64,000 nt of DNA from Ecdyonurus torrentis (GCA_949318235.1 OX439131.1:35916805-35980804); one strand, 5' to 3'; counted from the first letter of the stretch, positions 1 through 15,315 are shown. Notes: generated by a model from the letters alone, not told the origin. Program-made: numbers and translations.

Positions 1-101
1 ATATGTGTGTGCAGTGTACGTATATACATATATATTGGAGCTTGCAATTCTGAGAATGTTACTATCACGTAGGAGCATTTAAAATTGCATTTATACTAAT
101 A

Positions 102-104
<3 letters not shown>

Positions 105-146
<42 letters not shown>
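105..146. repeat. (TA)n microsatellite
   Basis: About 21 uninterrupted TA dinucleotides. Confidence 0.9.
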
Positions 147-152
<6 letters not shown>

Positions 153-740
153 ATATGTCTTACTCCTCTAGCTTAAATTTACGTGTTACATAATATGATA
201 GATATATTGGTCCACGAGCGCGTAAACCGGGCGAGCTGTGACGTCAGTGACCGGCAGTGGCATTTTGTGAATGGGAAATAAATTAGAAATCAATAACTCC
301 GGCCAAATCAACGTTGATTTTCAGGTTTGTTAGGATATTACGCCACTTTTTTGTTCAAGGTGTTCTACGCCTTTAATTAACCAGGAGTTTAAAAAAGATG
401 ATGCAACATTTAGCTTTTCTTATTATAATATATGTTATTTTACAGAAGTTGACATTTTTTTTCTTTCTTTTCTTTTCCATTAGTTTAATGACAGTGTAAT
501 GTTAATGTACAATTTGTCCACACGAGCACACGCAAACAAGTTCTTATATAACAAGCCGTTTATTACGCAGGAATGTGAGCCAAGATTTCATAGTATAATT
601 ATTAATTGCCAATTTATTAGAGTTTATATAGCAAATCAAGAAGGAAAAAAAAATTTATAAAATAAAGTTTTAGTTACTTTTTTTTTTTTTTTTTTTCTCC
701 TAGAAAGTGTGCATTTATAATAATGACAATATTATTTGCA

Positions 741-742
<2 letters not shown>

Positions 743-831
<89 letters not shown>

Positions 832-842
832 TATATATATGA
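743..842. repeat. (TA)n microsatellite
   Basis: Long TA tract with a few one-base interruptions. It produces a spurious Tyr/Ile open frame on the minus strand. Confidence 0.9.
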
Positions 843-1047
843 TTATGTAACGGACATAAATGTCTGTATACCGACACTATGATATAAAAATGTTTGTCTA
901 TTACATGGCCGTACAAAATATGACGTGTTCGTATGCAAAGACTTAGTTATCTTAATATTTAATATAGTACTCCACATACAACATGATATTTTCTTTTCTG
1001 TTATTGATAAAGATAAGACTTTTGACAATTTATTTTCATAATTATTT

Positions 1048-1084
<37 letters not shown>

Positions 1085-1126
1085 TTAAGCTAAGCAAGAA
1101 AGAAAAATGAAATCTTCCTTATATTT

Positions 1127-1438
1127 TATAGGGTGTATGCGGATGACGTCACATTTATTGCGCTTGGAGGCCATACTGGAGTAGTGCATAACATTGCTCA
1201 GCATAGGACAAACTTTATTAAAGCCAATTTTCTTTGAGAAATTGATTAATATTTTTGTTATTGTTATTTTTCTCACATACTTGAGATACTAATTCAACAT
1301 ATTTACAGTATCAATGTTCCCAAAAATAGTTCTTAGTGTTTTTAAACTATAGCAAAATGATTTTTTTGTCCTATGCTACCCATGTTATTGAGTTATCCAA
1401 CATGGCGTTGACTTTAACATGAATGCATAGACCCTATA
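1127..1438. mobile_element. MITE family A (TATAGGGTG ends), copy 1
   Basis: Starts TATAGGGTG and ends with a CACCCTATA-like terminus (ACCCTATA). The interior matches the copies at 5556 and 16315 read in the opposite orientation, including GACGTCA, CAGCATAGGACAAAC and the CTTTAACATGAATG block near the end. It has no coding capacity, so it is a non-autonomous DNA transposon of about 310 bp. Confidence 0.75.
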
Positions 1439-2847
1439 CACATTCAGCTCTTTTTCAAAAATATTTTTTTTTTATGCAATGTTATCGCAAGTAGATTATA
1501 GTCAGAAATTGCATGAATAAAATTTTATTTTCAATTTGTTATTAATTCATATTTTGAGCAATTTATTCATGAATATTTATTTTTATATTTATTTATGTAT
1601 TTTAACAATCAGTGGCAAAATTGAATGATCACGTCAAAATAATACATAAAGTACGTAAACTCATATTGAAACTTAAAAGTATTATATAACATATAAAATT
1701 AAAACTTAAAATTAAGTTAATTACATATAAAGTAGTTTTATATATTATGTTCAATTGTTCATTCATTATACAGTCTTTGTCCGTTATTTTGGACTCGGCG
1801 TTGTGTAAGAATTCAATTAAGATTTTATTTTACTTTTTTAATTATAATTTTCTTTAATGTATATATTTGAATTTCTTTCTGAATTTGTCGTATCCGTTTG
1901 AGAAAAACTCGTGCTGAATTTAAATGGCAAAATATGTATATTATTACAACTGAACCGAGTGTAACATTATACGTAAGGGAGATTGAGTGTATGTATACCC
2001 GCAAGTAAATATTTTGTCATGCAATAAGCATTCATTGAAATAAAAACCTTGCAATAGATACCAATGAGTAGGTATACGATAAGAGTTTGTTGGGATCAGA
2101 ATTGGTTTCAACTATAGCTATGTGCGAGGCATATATTTACGATATTATACAGTATATAAATGTAATGCTTTTTTTATACAACATAAAAACATAGTTGAAA
2201 AGACCACTTGATTTTAGAAAAATGCTCTCTACCTAAGTTTAAAAGTAGAATTTTATATAGGACCGGTTTTTGTGTTATATAACTCGTTATTGTCGTTATC
2301 GCGTAATAGAAATTTTGTTAGTATTTGAATGTTGGTAATAATAATTATACAGTATATTAATGTATACAAATTGTGTACAAATTGTATACATACAATCAAA
2401 TAGCAAATTAAATTTGGTTTGTGTTGTTTTCTACCCTAGGACAAGGCAAAAAAAATGCAAAAATAATAATAATATGATTCCATAATATTCATTCATATTC
2501 ATATAATGTTACATGGGTTGGTGAAAAAATGAAGTGAAGCAGACATTATAAAAAATATTGTAGATAAAGAAACAAAAACTGGCTCTTCCATATTAAATAA
2601 ATTTAACCTCCACCCACCCACCCAAAAATAGTATGTATATAAAATTATTGCAGGTGTCAACTCAATATGGTCATAGTTCAAATAATTTAAATTCACTCAA
2701 TAAGTTCAAATATATCGACAGGGTGAATTTATGAGTACAAAAATATCCTACAGTTTAGTATGGCGTATTGTAGAACTTTGGAAGAAAAGTTGAGAGACAC
2801 AAAAAAGAGGTATTAGAAAAATGTAAATATGAAGTTTAAGTCAGAGG

Positions 2848-2963
2848 ATGGCCGCGCGGTGGATGATGTATGCGGCGACGCACACGTGGGCTCGAGGTCG
2901 GCAGCTAGCTAGCTCCAAACGACGCTCCACTGGTACCGGCACCACCGCAAGCTCCAAGTGGAG
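2848..2963 (+). other. GC-rich candidate exon
   Basis: A markedly GC-rich 116-nt stretch that is open from ATG at 2848 (begins MAARWMM) and stops at a consensus splice donor, GTGGAG followed by GTAAGT. The preceding bases (AAGTCAG) could act as an acceptor. It contrasts sharply with its AT-rich surroundings. It could be a 5' exon of the transporter gene at 11151 or of another gene, but the reading frame does not join cleanly to the first coding exon seen there, so a non-coding leader exon is as likely. No protein similarity is recognised. Confidence 0.3.
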
Positions 2964-3954
2964 GTAAGTTACTTCACAATACGTCCACGTGAGTTTGTGT
3001 CTGCGACAGAGAGGTAAAGATAGAAGACAACATATTAAACAAGTGCTAAACCTATAACCATATAATAAAGACTGCTCTCCAGGACTGGTTGAAAACTATA
3101 GGAATAATCAAAGGTAAAAAAAAAAAAGTTATATAATTTTATTTTAAAATATATAAACTAACACATTATATCTCGTTGTTATATAATAATTGTATTAGTT
3201 ATATAAGAAGTTGTTACAAACAGAACCGCTTCATTTAAAAAAAATGAATGAAAATTATTATTTAGTGTACTTTATTGAATAAATCTAATTGAAATTTATT
3301 TTAAGTGGAATTATATAAGCAACTACCAAAAAAAAAATATTCAGCTTTTATCTGTAATAAATGCCATAATTGTACTTGTTCGAATAATTTATGGTTTTAA
3401 ATTTCAATACATACAAGTTTGATCGTGTTATGTAAGCACTTGCTATATAGTAATTCATGTTTATAATTTTTTTTTTTAATTATAGTATTCAATTTTCATT
3501 CATCACAAATGATTATATAATTACTTCATTTAGTCAGAATTCTTATACCAAACACTTATTAATTAACTGATTAATTAATTATTTTTATTTTCGTATATTA
3601 ATTATATTTATCGCATGATCGATATTTATCGATCTAAAAACTTTTGTTTCTTGAACTTTTCTCATATATTTTTGTTATATCTTACTTTTATTTTAAATTT
3701 TGCATATTGATGGTTTTAGTTGTATATTATATTACATATTTTTGGTTTCTCTCTTCTCTATACAACTTACTTTTTAGTTGACACACGCTAAATATATTTA
3801 AGGAAAGAAAACTAATTCACCCCTATTAGAATTTATAAGTATAAAATTTAGTCATTTGCACGAAGTAAAAATTACTTTTTACATGTAAATATAAAATTTA
3901 CTTCTTATTTTGAGCTATATCCCGCGTTTAATTACTTATATACACACATAACAA

Positions 3955-4080
3955 TAGTGTTGTTCGTAAACCCTGTTATTTTCACACAAGAAAATGCGCA
4001 TTTCATTTTTATTTTCATTGCATAAATAGTTGATCGTCATTTTAGTAGCAAAGAAAGTCTGGGTTTACGAACAGGATTAA
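3955..4080. mobile_element. MITE family B (GTTCGTAAACCC ends), copy 1
   Basis: Inverted repeat of about 125 bp. The left end reads GTTGTTCGTAAACCCTG and the right end CTGGGTTTACGAACAG. Internal landmarks AATGCGCATT and GATCGTCATTTTAG are shared with copies at 24352, 41617, 43199 and 63346. Confidence 0.8.
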
Positions 4081-5555
4081 TGTAAATATTTTTATCGTGA
4101 ATGAAGCGGGAAACTTCTAGAGGGATGACATATTATGTTATCAGAGTAAATAATACTAAACTTAATAACTCCAAATAAATGATTATATAGTGTATAAACT
4201 TTAGACAGGGATTGTATGAAGCTGGCGCAGGTATACAAATGTAATTGAACTTCATATGGAGATGGTGTGAGAGTTGTGTGTATGTATATATATAAGATGT
4301 TGCATTATTCACAGAGGGGGTCATTGCTTGTTCACCGAGGTCAAAAAACCGCACCTGATCCAACCTTCTAATTATACCAATATCATTTACTTATTTTTCG
4401 TATCAATTTCTATAATGTAATTCATATTAGTAACATATTTTTAGAAAAAAAGAAGTCAAGTTTAAAAAAATACATTTATTTGCTTTTCATTATAATAATA
4501 TTATTTATATTTTAGGCACTGCTCTAGGATAAAATACTGATTGCCAATTACTCCAATTAGTAATTAATTATAATTTAATTAGAAATTAATTATCTATCAT
4601 TATCAATGATAGTCTGAGCCCGAGGATAACATTTTAGTAAAGCCTCCACATTAGACTAATAGCAAAGTATGAATAATTTATTTGTAATAACGTAAGCTTG
4701 TAACTGACTGTACAGTTAAACAGTTGGGTTACATTGAAAGGTCTGTAGCCTGATTTTGCCCAGTAAAAAGACGTGAATAAATAACTAAATAGACTGTAAT
4801 TGCAAGGCGGATACCACAGCATGAAAAAAGTGACATGTGACTTTTCAATAATTTATAGTTTCAGTTTGTATAGATCTTTTATTAAGAAATTTACATTTCT
4901 AAATTTTCGTATAGAAGTTTGGCAAACTTAAACACTGCATGCAGATACTTTTGTAAGTCATTTGTTTTCTAAGTAAAAGATGGATAAAAAAACTTTTAAA
5001 ACAAGTGTAATTGTGTAGCAACTTCTAAAGGTAAAATCAAAAAAAAAAGTTACTGTAACTTAAAAAGAATAGAAAAACTCATGGGAGCCGAGAAACATAC
5101 TGTACTGCATATTTTATGTACAAGATACAAAATAATAATTTAATAAAAAATAGTGTTCCATATAATGTAAAAAAAAAAAAAATCGACCCCTTAATAAGCC
5201 ATGAGTTCAGGAATATTCACACAATAATGTTCATAATGTATTTTAATGAAGTTTTAAAGCTTATCAATCAAACCTATATTAAAAAACAAAAACACAAGTT
5301 ATGTAAAATATGCTCATCCTGCTCTAAAAATGAAATACAAAGTACTGTTGTAGCTGAAAATATGATCCAAGATTATATAATAAATTATAATATTGTTATT
5401 TACGATCTTTTTATAATACTCTAATCATTTTTCTTCTTTCTTTGTAAAAGGTCAAGCTTTACAATGATTACATTCTCTAGCAAAACTGTATCCATGGGAA
5501 AAAAATTATCCACGAGAAAAATGTTGAAATCCCCATGGATAGATACTATCCATAC

Positions 5556-5870
5556 TATAGGGTGGTTTCATTCATGTTAAAGTTGACATCATAAGTGAGT
5601 ACTAAATAACATTGACCGGTATAGGAAAATGGCACATTTTGCCAGTTTACAAATACTTGTTAGCAATTTATTTGAGAGCATTGATGCTGTTAACAGGTTG
5701 AATTAGTACATCAAGTATGCAAGAAAAATAATAATGACCAAAAAATAGCTAATTTACCAAGGAAAATAGCCAATAACTATAACGTTTGTCCTTTGCTGAG
5801 CAGTGTTATTCATTGTTCAAGAAGAGCATCAAAAAGCACTCAGAATGACGTCATGCGTATACACCCTATA
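5556..5870. mobile_element. MITE family A, copy 2
   Basis: Ends are TATAGGGTGGTTTCATTCATG and CACCCTATA. The interior is nearly the same as the copy at 16315-16623 (ATGGCACATTTTGCCAG, TGCTGTTAACAGGTTGAATTAG). No open frame. Confidence 0.85.
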
Positions 5871-6498
5871 GATACTATACTATTATTGTAAAAAGAAAAC
5901 GCGTTAGAAATTTGATCTAGTAATGTCTATACTGTATATGCATCAAATTATAATAAAGTAAGAGAGGTCGAGAGACATTTCATCTTTCGTCGGCTTCAAT
6001 TACGAGGTCAGTATTGGAACATGTCGAGCAGACAATGTATTTTAAGCCGCGGATCAGTGTCATCTCATTTGCACGTCATTCCAACAACATACGCACGGAC
6101 TCTCATGCATATGCTCACGTGACACCATGCTGCAATTGCAGGCACGTGATGGTAATGATCTATGTGATCAGTTACAAATAAACCATGGAAAATTTTTGCA
6201 TTTTAAGATAATATGATGTAGACAAGCTTTAGAGTACAAACAGATCAGATGTTATGGTATTTCAAATCTTTCTGCTGGAAAATAAATATATTTTTTTCTC
6301 AATTTTGTAAAAAAAATTCAATGATATGTAATATATGAAATATATCTATGGCTTAATCACTAACGCATCCAAAGCAAACATCTACATGATGTTAACTATT
6401 TTAATTACTTGTATGAAATTGTCATTTTACTGTAATTTTTCATTAGAATAACTTTTATCCATATAATTTTGGCAAATGCTCTATTATTTAGTGTGATC

Positions 6499-6499
6499 G

Positions 6500-6530
<31 letters not shown>

Positions 6531-6534
6531 GAGA
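6499..6534. repeat. (GA)n microsatellite
   Basis: Short GA repeat with one G interruption, in non-coding sequence. Confidence 0.85.
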
Positions 6535-7601
6535 TCACAAAATAAGTATAGATCTATACAAAACTGCAGAAAAAAGTGACAGATATTATGGAAACAGCCA
6601 AATTTCTTGTTTTAATCTCCAAAATTCTTAAATACTAGTTTTCAATCTCTAAAAATGAAGTTTCAATATATTTTACGCCTTTGTTGATTTAATGCCCATA
6701 TATAGTACTAAAATAATAATATTTATCAAAAGTTGAGTAAATATTTTGAACACTTATCAACTATATTTATGTTGATATCAACGTACAGTGTATATATATA
6801 TATATGTTTATACATAATAGTTTGAGACTTTTTATCCTTGTTCATTTTTATTTTAACTTATCATTAATATAATTTAGAGTTCATATTTTTATGTTGCAAA
6901 TCATAAATTTCAAAGCGTAAAAGAAATGATAATTTGTACTAAAGCAATATAAAAATTACCTATTATATTTAAAACTATGACGAGTTCTGAAGGTCTATTT
7001 CAGTGTTGGGAGAAAAAAAATTCTCCATAGAGTGTGTTTAAAAAAAAAAAATGTTACGTACCGAGTCCAAATGAAAAAGTTGCCTTACATTAGGCTTATG
7101 AGCATATCGTATGACAGCTTTTTCATTTAGATTTTATACATGTTTTGCCATGTGAAAACAAAATATATATTTCCTTAAAGATTAGAACTTATGTTGGTTG
7201 TCAGATTAGTAACTTTTATAACAATTACAATGTGTTTAATCTGTGGGGCTTAACTTTTTAACATTTTGCTATAACATATGAATATAAATGCTCGATTCAT
7301 TTTTACTTTGCATATTTTTGATAATATCACGATTGATTCAGTATGTTATATTTTAAAAAGATATTTGCATGTTCGTAAAAGCGCTTTACTCAAGTGTAAA
7401 ATACTTGTTATAACAGATTGGTTGAAATAACATAGCGGTTATATACGTAAAGACACTGTGATAGAAAATTTTATTCTATTGCCTGATGTGTACGCCATTA
7501 TTAATGTGGAGATTTAAATTAACGTGATGCTCTACGTACATTTTCAAAAGGTAATGAAATATAACATTTTACTTTATTGCTTTTTATTATTGTAATCAAT
7601 A

Positions 7602-7910
<309 letters not shown>

Positions 7911-8120
7911 ATGTGTGTGTAATATATATTTACACACACAATGGTATATTTTGATATGGCATAAGTAAATAGTATAAAACAGTAAATTTTTATATTACAG
8001 TGTGTGTACATTTTCTTATAATAACTGGTTTTCCACTCTAGGGAAAATAAAGCTCATAAGTGTGTGAATTGTATTTATTATAAGGAAGCATATTCTGCAA
8101 AGAGTATTTTATTATACCAT

Positions 8121-8301
<181 letters not shown>

Positions 8302-9430
8302 GAACTTATTATTTCCTTTATTTATCAAATATGTATAATCTTTTATTTTATTTAATCAATGTTATTTACTAAAAATACATGTGACAGAGATGATATTAGA
8401 CCTGACTACTGTCATCTGACCAACTCTGTTGCTATGGTCTTGTTCATGATGGAAGCTAACTAATTTAACATTATAAATGGGAGGCTCTTACCTTAGTTTA
8501 ACAGTTATCCAGAAGTTGGCCAGTGGTTCAGTTAAAATAACAGGGATCAGGGATATAGATTAAAAATGGTTTTACTTCTTATGATTTTTACTGAAAACTT
8601 AGAATTAAAATTAGCATGAGATAGTAAAAATTATGAATAGGGGAAAATCAATAAAGAAAACATAAAAAAAATATCAGCAAAAAAAAAAGTAGAAAAAAAA
8701 TGAATGATACTTATGGGGGAAAAAAATAGCAAAGCCTTACGTAAGTTTTTGCGTTTTATAAACATTTTTTGCTCCTATATAACTTCTAAAAATAACTTAT
8801 CTGAAAAATTAATATGATAAATCCATGTACTAACACTTCGTTGGCAATTTGATAGTTATTTATAGCAAAGATGCAAACCTGCAGTAAAGGAACTGGAAAA
8901 ACAACATAATTGTTAATTGCATCATAAACACGTTGATGCAGCTAAGCCAATAGTACTGTATAGCCATGAGAATGCACTAACTACTTTTCTGATTCCTTTG
9001 ACATTACATTTAACAGATCAATTACGTGCTGCGTTGTAGTTCATAACAAAAGTAGTAGTACAGTAGTATTATATATACGTATATAGTAAAGTACTAGTGT
9101 GTAGTTTCTCGCTGAATAATTAAATATTCACAGCAGGTAGATCTGCATATATAGATAGTTGCCTAGAAATTGACTTGACAAATACTACATGGCTATAGCA
9201 TTAAAAACTTGATGGAGGTTATTGGTTTAAAAAAAAAATCTTAAAAAAAATGCTATGTCTTAAAACACGTAAAAGTATGTCTAGCACTCCTTTTTTAAAT
9301 ATCTACGGAATCAGTGCAGTAGTTTTCTCCAAAATTGCAACAGTAACAACAACAACAACAACAACAAAACTGTTTCTCCCCTGTATAAACGTAGTGTTAA
9401 ATTAGGGGACCCTTCGCTTTTCCCGCGCGC

Positions 9431-9438
9431 TATAAATA
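9431..9438 (+). promoter_or_regulatory. candidate TATA element
   Basis: TATAAATA directly follows a short GC cluster (CCCGCGCGC), an arrangement like a core promoter. It lies about 1.7 kb upstream of the transporter ATG on the same strand. No initiator or 5' exon could be tied to it. Confidence 0.25.
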
Positions 9439-10470
9439 TTAATAAGCTTCATTGTTTGCTTTTCTATAAGATATATTTTGTTTTTGCATTAATACGATTA
9501 TTATTGCCCTTTTTGCTTCATAAAATAAGGTATAATTCCTTTTCATAAGGGAAAAACTCGTTTTAAGTAGTATCCCCAAATTTTTAAAGTATACTGTATA
9601 ATATTTTGTATAGAGTCGTGCTGGATGTAAAAAAGCCAGTCAGGGATTGAATTCTTATAGAGGCAATTATGGCTGTGTAAGTGGGGCCAAAATGGGGAGT
9701 AAAATTAGCATTTGAGAGGCAAAAAAGAGCCTGAGGCCAGTCAGAGATTGCTGGGACAATCTGGGACGTTTATGAACAGTCCAAGCCTGATCTCCTGAAT
9801 TGTTAATATAGAATATTATACAGGTGTTATAAATATTAATTATTTAGCTTTTTTTTTTTTTTTTTTTAAGTTTATATAAAAAAACTGTTCCGAGTATTAT
9901 ACTGTATGTATAAGCAATTGATTTAAATAAATATCAATATTAAAAGCAGTAATCAATCCTATAAATTTCTAGACTACATATATCTTAAAATATATACTGG
10001 ATGACAAGTAATTACAGTAACTAGTTTGAAGGATCTGTGTTGACAGAGTAATAATGATGAAAAAAAGTTGAATTTTAAGAAGTTGGTCCAACATTTTAGT
10101 AGAAAATTTATACACGTTTGGAGGGACTGGTTTGTTTATCAAGCTACACAAAGTAGAAAATTTAACAAGTATATAGAGGCACCAGTTATATAGCAAGGTT
10201 ATAGAGCAGAAAATTAAACATGTATGGGCACCAATTATCAGTTTAGCAATCACGTTTTAAGAATATTTTACGCTATTTTTTGATTTACATTTTTGTGACA
10301 TAAAAATGAATTACATGTAAAAAAAAAAAAAAAAAAAAAGTATAAACGAGCGAATGAATTTATATGAACTTTAATTCAAATGGATGGAAATAATTTATAC
10401 TACATCTAGTCAATAGCTTTTATATGTATTTAATGTTAAATGTACTATAAATAATATCTTACATAATTTT

Positions 10471-10639
<169 letters not shown>

Positions 10640-11150
10640 TGATATGATATGATATGTTAAAGTATGGTGTATGGTGCGACAGAAATTTTAAACACAATAA
10701 GAGGGCAAGCTTTTGCCATTTTGAGATAAAAAGAGAGAAATATGCTTTTGTTTTTTTCTTCTCATTTTATTATTGTATAGCACGTAACAAGCTTTAATAA
10801 AGACATTATTCACATTATATACTACACCAGTTTAATTTGAATAGAGATAGCTCCATTTCTGCGGCTTGTAAAAGTTAGTTTAAAATACATTAGAAAATTT
10901 AATGTAGTATTGACATTTTTGCAATCGTATCTCGTTTATTTTTATTAATTTTTATTTTTTAATTAAACTTTCAAAATTTTGAGCATTCTTGTAAATTGTT
11001 ACGAGATTTGATTCCTTATTTCCAATTAATATTGTATTTTTTCTGTGTTTCAGAAAACACGAATCGCTATGACGATTCACCGTCGTTTCAAGAGGTGACA
11101 ATTTATTTTATTATACAAATAAAACCAACTACTAATTTTACTAAGTCAAA

Positions 11151-13417
11151 ATGGCTCGTGTTGGGAGGCCATTCAATCGTCAACAATGGATAACCATGTG
11201 TGTCATCGGCTGCGTGCACTTTGCAAGCGCAATTTGCATCTCACTGCAAGCGCCTTTCTACCCACAAGAGGTAACTTATCGTGGATAGATATACTTACTA
11301 TATTTGATAAATCTGACCTGAATTTTATTTTATTTGTCAGGCCGAGTCGAAAGGTGGTACAGCCACAGAATATGGTCTCGTCTTTGGTATCTTCGAACTT
11401 ACTGCCTTCCTCAGCTGTCCATTATTTGGAAAATATGTAAGTCGCAACTTTTTAAATATCATCAACTTTAATTAAAGTTTTTAATTAGTTTATAATAATT
11501 AAGCAAACATCGACTATGTGATACTTTATTGATAATGATAAATATATTATGTAGAAAAAATAGAAAATTTTGATTTAAAATTGGGGAATGGGAGATTGAG
11601 TTGTGACTGACAGGGACGTCTTGCATGTGAGAGAAAATTATGCAAATATTTTAAATACAACCATTAAAAAAAACACGCATGCAAGACACACATGCAATCA
11701 CAGTTCAATCTCTCTCACTATAATTTTTTTCTTTTTTTCTTCTCTCTTTTTAACAATCCTTCTATTAATTAAATAATCTTTATTTCAGTTATATAAAACT
11801 GGAGCAAAGCTCACTTTAAATCTTGGTATCTTCGTTGCAGCAATATGTTCAATTCTTTTTGGGTACGTGCTAATTTATCCTCACATATTTCTGATTTAAA
11901 TTTAATGCACTCCATTATTTTTATAATTGACTCAATTTGCTATTTGTATAGTTTATTGGACTTTGCTAAAACGCATGGTGGATTTATTGGACTCAGTTTT
12001 GCTGTACGAATTGTGGAAAGTTTAGGAGCATCTGCGGCCCTTACTGCAGCTTTTGCTATCACTGCTGCTGTTTTTCCAGATTCCATTGCTACTACTTTTG
12101 TGAGTATTTATTTTACTGTAGTGTTACACTTTGATAACTTATGAATTTAAATTTATATACGAAAGATATGTGAATAGATCAATAGGTTTTCTAAATCATG
12201 CACATTCTTAAAATGTAAAGAGATCACATATAATTACAAATATCTTACTATAGTTACGTGTTGTATTTGAATTAACGTATTTTTTTTTAATTTTTCTAGG
12301 CAACATTGGAAGTTTTTTATGGAGTTGGATACATTGCAGGGCCAACGATTGGAGGATTTTTATTTGTGGTATGACGTGGTTTTTTTATTATCAACTTCTA
12401 TATTCGTTATTTTTCCAAATAATTTTTCTTTATTAATTAAAAAAAACTTTTATATTTATTATTTTATTATTATTTTAGGCGGGTGGTTACGTGCTTCCCT
12501 TTGTAGTGATGGGTTGTGTTCTTTTGGCTGTTGGTGTTTTCATTTTCTTCGCTCTTCCTGCCTCCGTAGGTGATACAGAAAGAGAGGTCGACCGACCTTC
12601 TGGAAAACGAAAATGTAAGAAATAATGAAGTAAATAAATATTAAATATTATAGTATATTGCTTAAAGTGTAAATCTAAAATACCATGTTGTAGTATATGC
12701 AGATTTAAATGTTATAATGTTATATAAACAAATAAGTAAGTCTTCATATGAATGTGCATAAATTACTTCCATAAGACGATAATAAATTAAAAATATAATA
12801 ACAGTGTCACATTATGTTAATTAATAATATCACGTTATTGATGTTCCATTAGCGGGAATGCTGGGTATGCTGACAGTACCTGCCGTGATTGTAGATGCAT
12901 TATGCATCGTATCAGCTTCATCAAGTATGGGATTTTATGCTGCAACATTAGAACCAAATCTAAGACAAGTAATTCTTAAAACTGATAAAACAAAAATAAT
13001 AAAATGAGCAATTTAATTGTGAGATATAATATTAGTTTCAGTTAACACCGATTGTAGTATGTGCTGTATTCGTACTTAGCGGAGGAACTTACGCAATTAC
13101 AGCACCATTTGTAGGCCAATTATGTGATAAATATGCATCTCCACGTATCCTCACCCTCGGCGGTTGTTGGCTAGTACTCGTTGGTTGTATGCTCGTAGGA
13201 CCAGCGCCCTTCACCGATCTCAAACCGTAAGTTTATGACGCTATGAAACATGAAACTAATCTTAATTAACCTCGTGTCTCATACATATTATATAATATTT
13301 ATGTTACGTAACATACATTCCAAAAAAATTATTTTTAATTTAAGCCCACGGTCTAAACATCTAAAAATAATTATTTCTCATACAGTTCTAAAGTATTGAT
13401 TCCCAAGAATATGTCTA

Positions 13418-13454
<37 letters not shown>

Positions 13455-14351
13455 GATTATTTACATACGAGTTCTAATATCGTAACATTTGTAAGGTTTT
13501 GATTTCCCCCTTTTCAACCAAAGATAATGTTTCACTTTTGGTACTAAAATTTTGGGTATTACTATCTATTTTGTACAACTTATTATAAATAAATAATGTT
13601 ATAGTGAAATAGTTTATAATTTCAGAGCTCTAGGATTGTGCATTGCTGGGTTGATTATTCACGGCTTTGGGATCGCTCTTCTCCTAGTCTCATGCTTTAT
13701 TGACGCTCTACGATCTGCTGTGTAAGTAAATGACATTTTAGTTATATTATTTGTATAGGACGACTAATATTTAACTATATAATAACCTTCAAAACAGTTT
13801 AACTTCATAAAATAATAATAAATACCATGGTAAAAATTGTAATTTTAAAATTTTGACTAACAACATTTTTTTCTTCGTGTTAGGACTATTAATTAATATG
13901 TTAATTTTATAAAGCTAACATTTATGTTATGTTTTAATATTTATAGTGTTACGTAATATATTGCTTACCAGTTTGCTAAAGCTATATAAGCATGCCAATA
14001 TTTTTGCAATTAAATATCAGTAGCTGTTATAGTATGATAAATGGAATATTATATAAATAATTGGTATATAATATACATAAATTGATGAATATATTATATA
14101 TATATACTATATAGCATTAAAAAAATAAAATTTTAGTTTTAAAATTCATTTCTATTTACTTATATATTTCTCCTATACATTCATAATACAACAAATTTGC
14201 TTTCCATCTCATAATATGAGAGAGAATTTACTAATTTAGAAATTTTTGACTACTTTTTACTTTCTACATGCGTATGCATATGCATACAATTATATTATTA
14301 TGTAGTGTAAAAACAATGAAAAGTTTGCCTATTGATATACAGTAAATTATT

Positions 14352-14445
<94 letters not shown>

Positions 14446-15140
14446 TATATAATATAATTACATATATTATGATATAATTATATTATTACGATATAAATTG
14501 AGATATTATTAAAAATAAGATTATGTTATCATTATATTAACTGTGACTCCAAAATAAAAAATAATTTATAATAATAATTCTAATTAATCTAATTATCCAT
14601 ATTAACCACGTGTTTTATATTTCAGTTCTGCCGGTTTCGTAGATGGCCTATCAACATACGGTCTAGTGTCTGGCATGTGGGCATCGAGTTTTTCATTTGG
14701 TGCTTTTGTGGGCCCCTCAATGGCAGGTCTACTTTATGATCTTGTAGGATTTCGTAAAGCTACATATTTTGTTTTAGGAACCCAGGTTGTTGTGGTAAGT
14801 AAATTTATAAATACATACATTACTATACATAATTATATAGATATTATAGAATAGATAAATGTTATAAAAAGCATCTAATGCGATTTTTTTTCTGCAGTTT
14901 TTCGTGGTTCTAGTTTTCATCTGTATTGGTGACAATGAATTAGAACATAACTTCTACTCTCTGAAGCGACCAGTGGATGAGATACACGGAGCATTTGAAG
15001 AAGACTTGTTACTCACTTATCCAGTCAAATCTACTCAACTTGCTGAGCCTCGTCAGGTATTATCTTATGGAGCTACAAGTGGAGTTTCTCGCATAGATAC
15101 CTGTGCAACCTATCACCAACCTATAGAAGTGTGTAGTTAA
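11151..15140 (+). CDS. SLC18B1-type major-facilitator transporter
   Basis: Membrane transporter of the major facilitator superfamily. Vertebrate SLC18B1 is a vesicular polyamine transporter; the substrate here is inferred only from family. Eleven exons join in frame to 483 residues: 11151-11270, 11341-11436, 11789-11862, 11952-12099, 12300-12368, 12479-12614, 12853-12968, 13042-13226, 13626-13721, 14626-14794, 14898-15140. All introns are GT-AG. Family landmarks are the first helix ending in LQAPFYPQEAESKG, then GLVFGIFEL, AVRIVESLGASAALTAAFA, YGVGYIAGPTIGG, a charged central loop (DTEREVDRPSGKRK), APFVGQLCDKY and YGLVSGMWASSFSFGAFVGPS. About twelve hydrophobic segments fit a full-length protein, and the C-terminal tail of about 65 residues is hydrophilic. 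The start is the first ATG in frame with the first helix; 5' non-coding exons are likely. It is unrelated to the BTB cluster next door. Confidence 0.9.
13421..13448. repeat. poly(T) tract in an intron
   Basis: About 28 T residues in the intron between transporter exons 8 and 9. Confidence 0.9.
14359..14457. repeat. (TA)n microsatellite in an intron
   Basis: TA repeat inside the 904-bp intron before transporter exon 10. Confidence 0.9.
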
Positions 15141-15315
15141 ACTTCCAGATGGCTGTGTATTTTTAAAACTTGTAATCTAATTACTATACTATAAACTGAA
15201 ATTTTTTATGGTCTTTTTTTTTTTTTTTTTTTTTTTTATAGTTACTATTTACTTTTAGTATCAATGAGATATGTCAATTGAAAAAAAATTATGAATACTT
15301 CACATTATAGAGTAC

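Noticed and set aside
5116..5424. Plus-strand frame of 102 codons
   Set aside because: Rich in K, N and I as expected from random AT-rich DNA; no motif, splice signal or related copy.
10996..11193. Open frame leading into the transporter's first exon
   Set aside because: Its frame (ending LVLGGHSIVNNG) differs from the transporter frame. A short exon-like segment at 11054-11094 cannot be joined in frame either, so it is at most 5' UTR.
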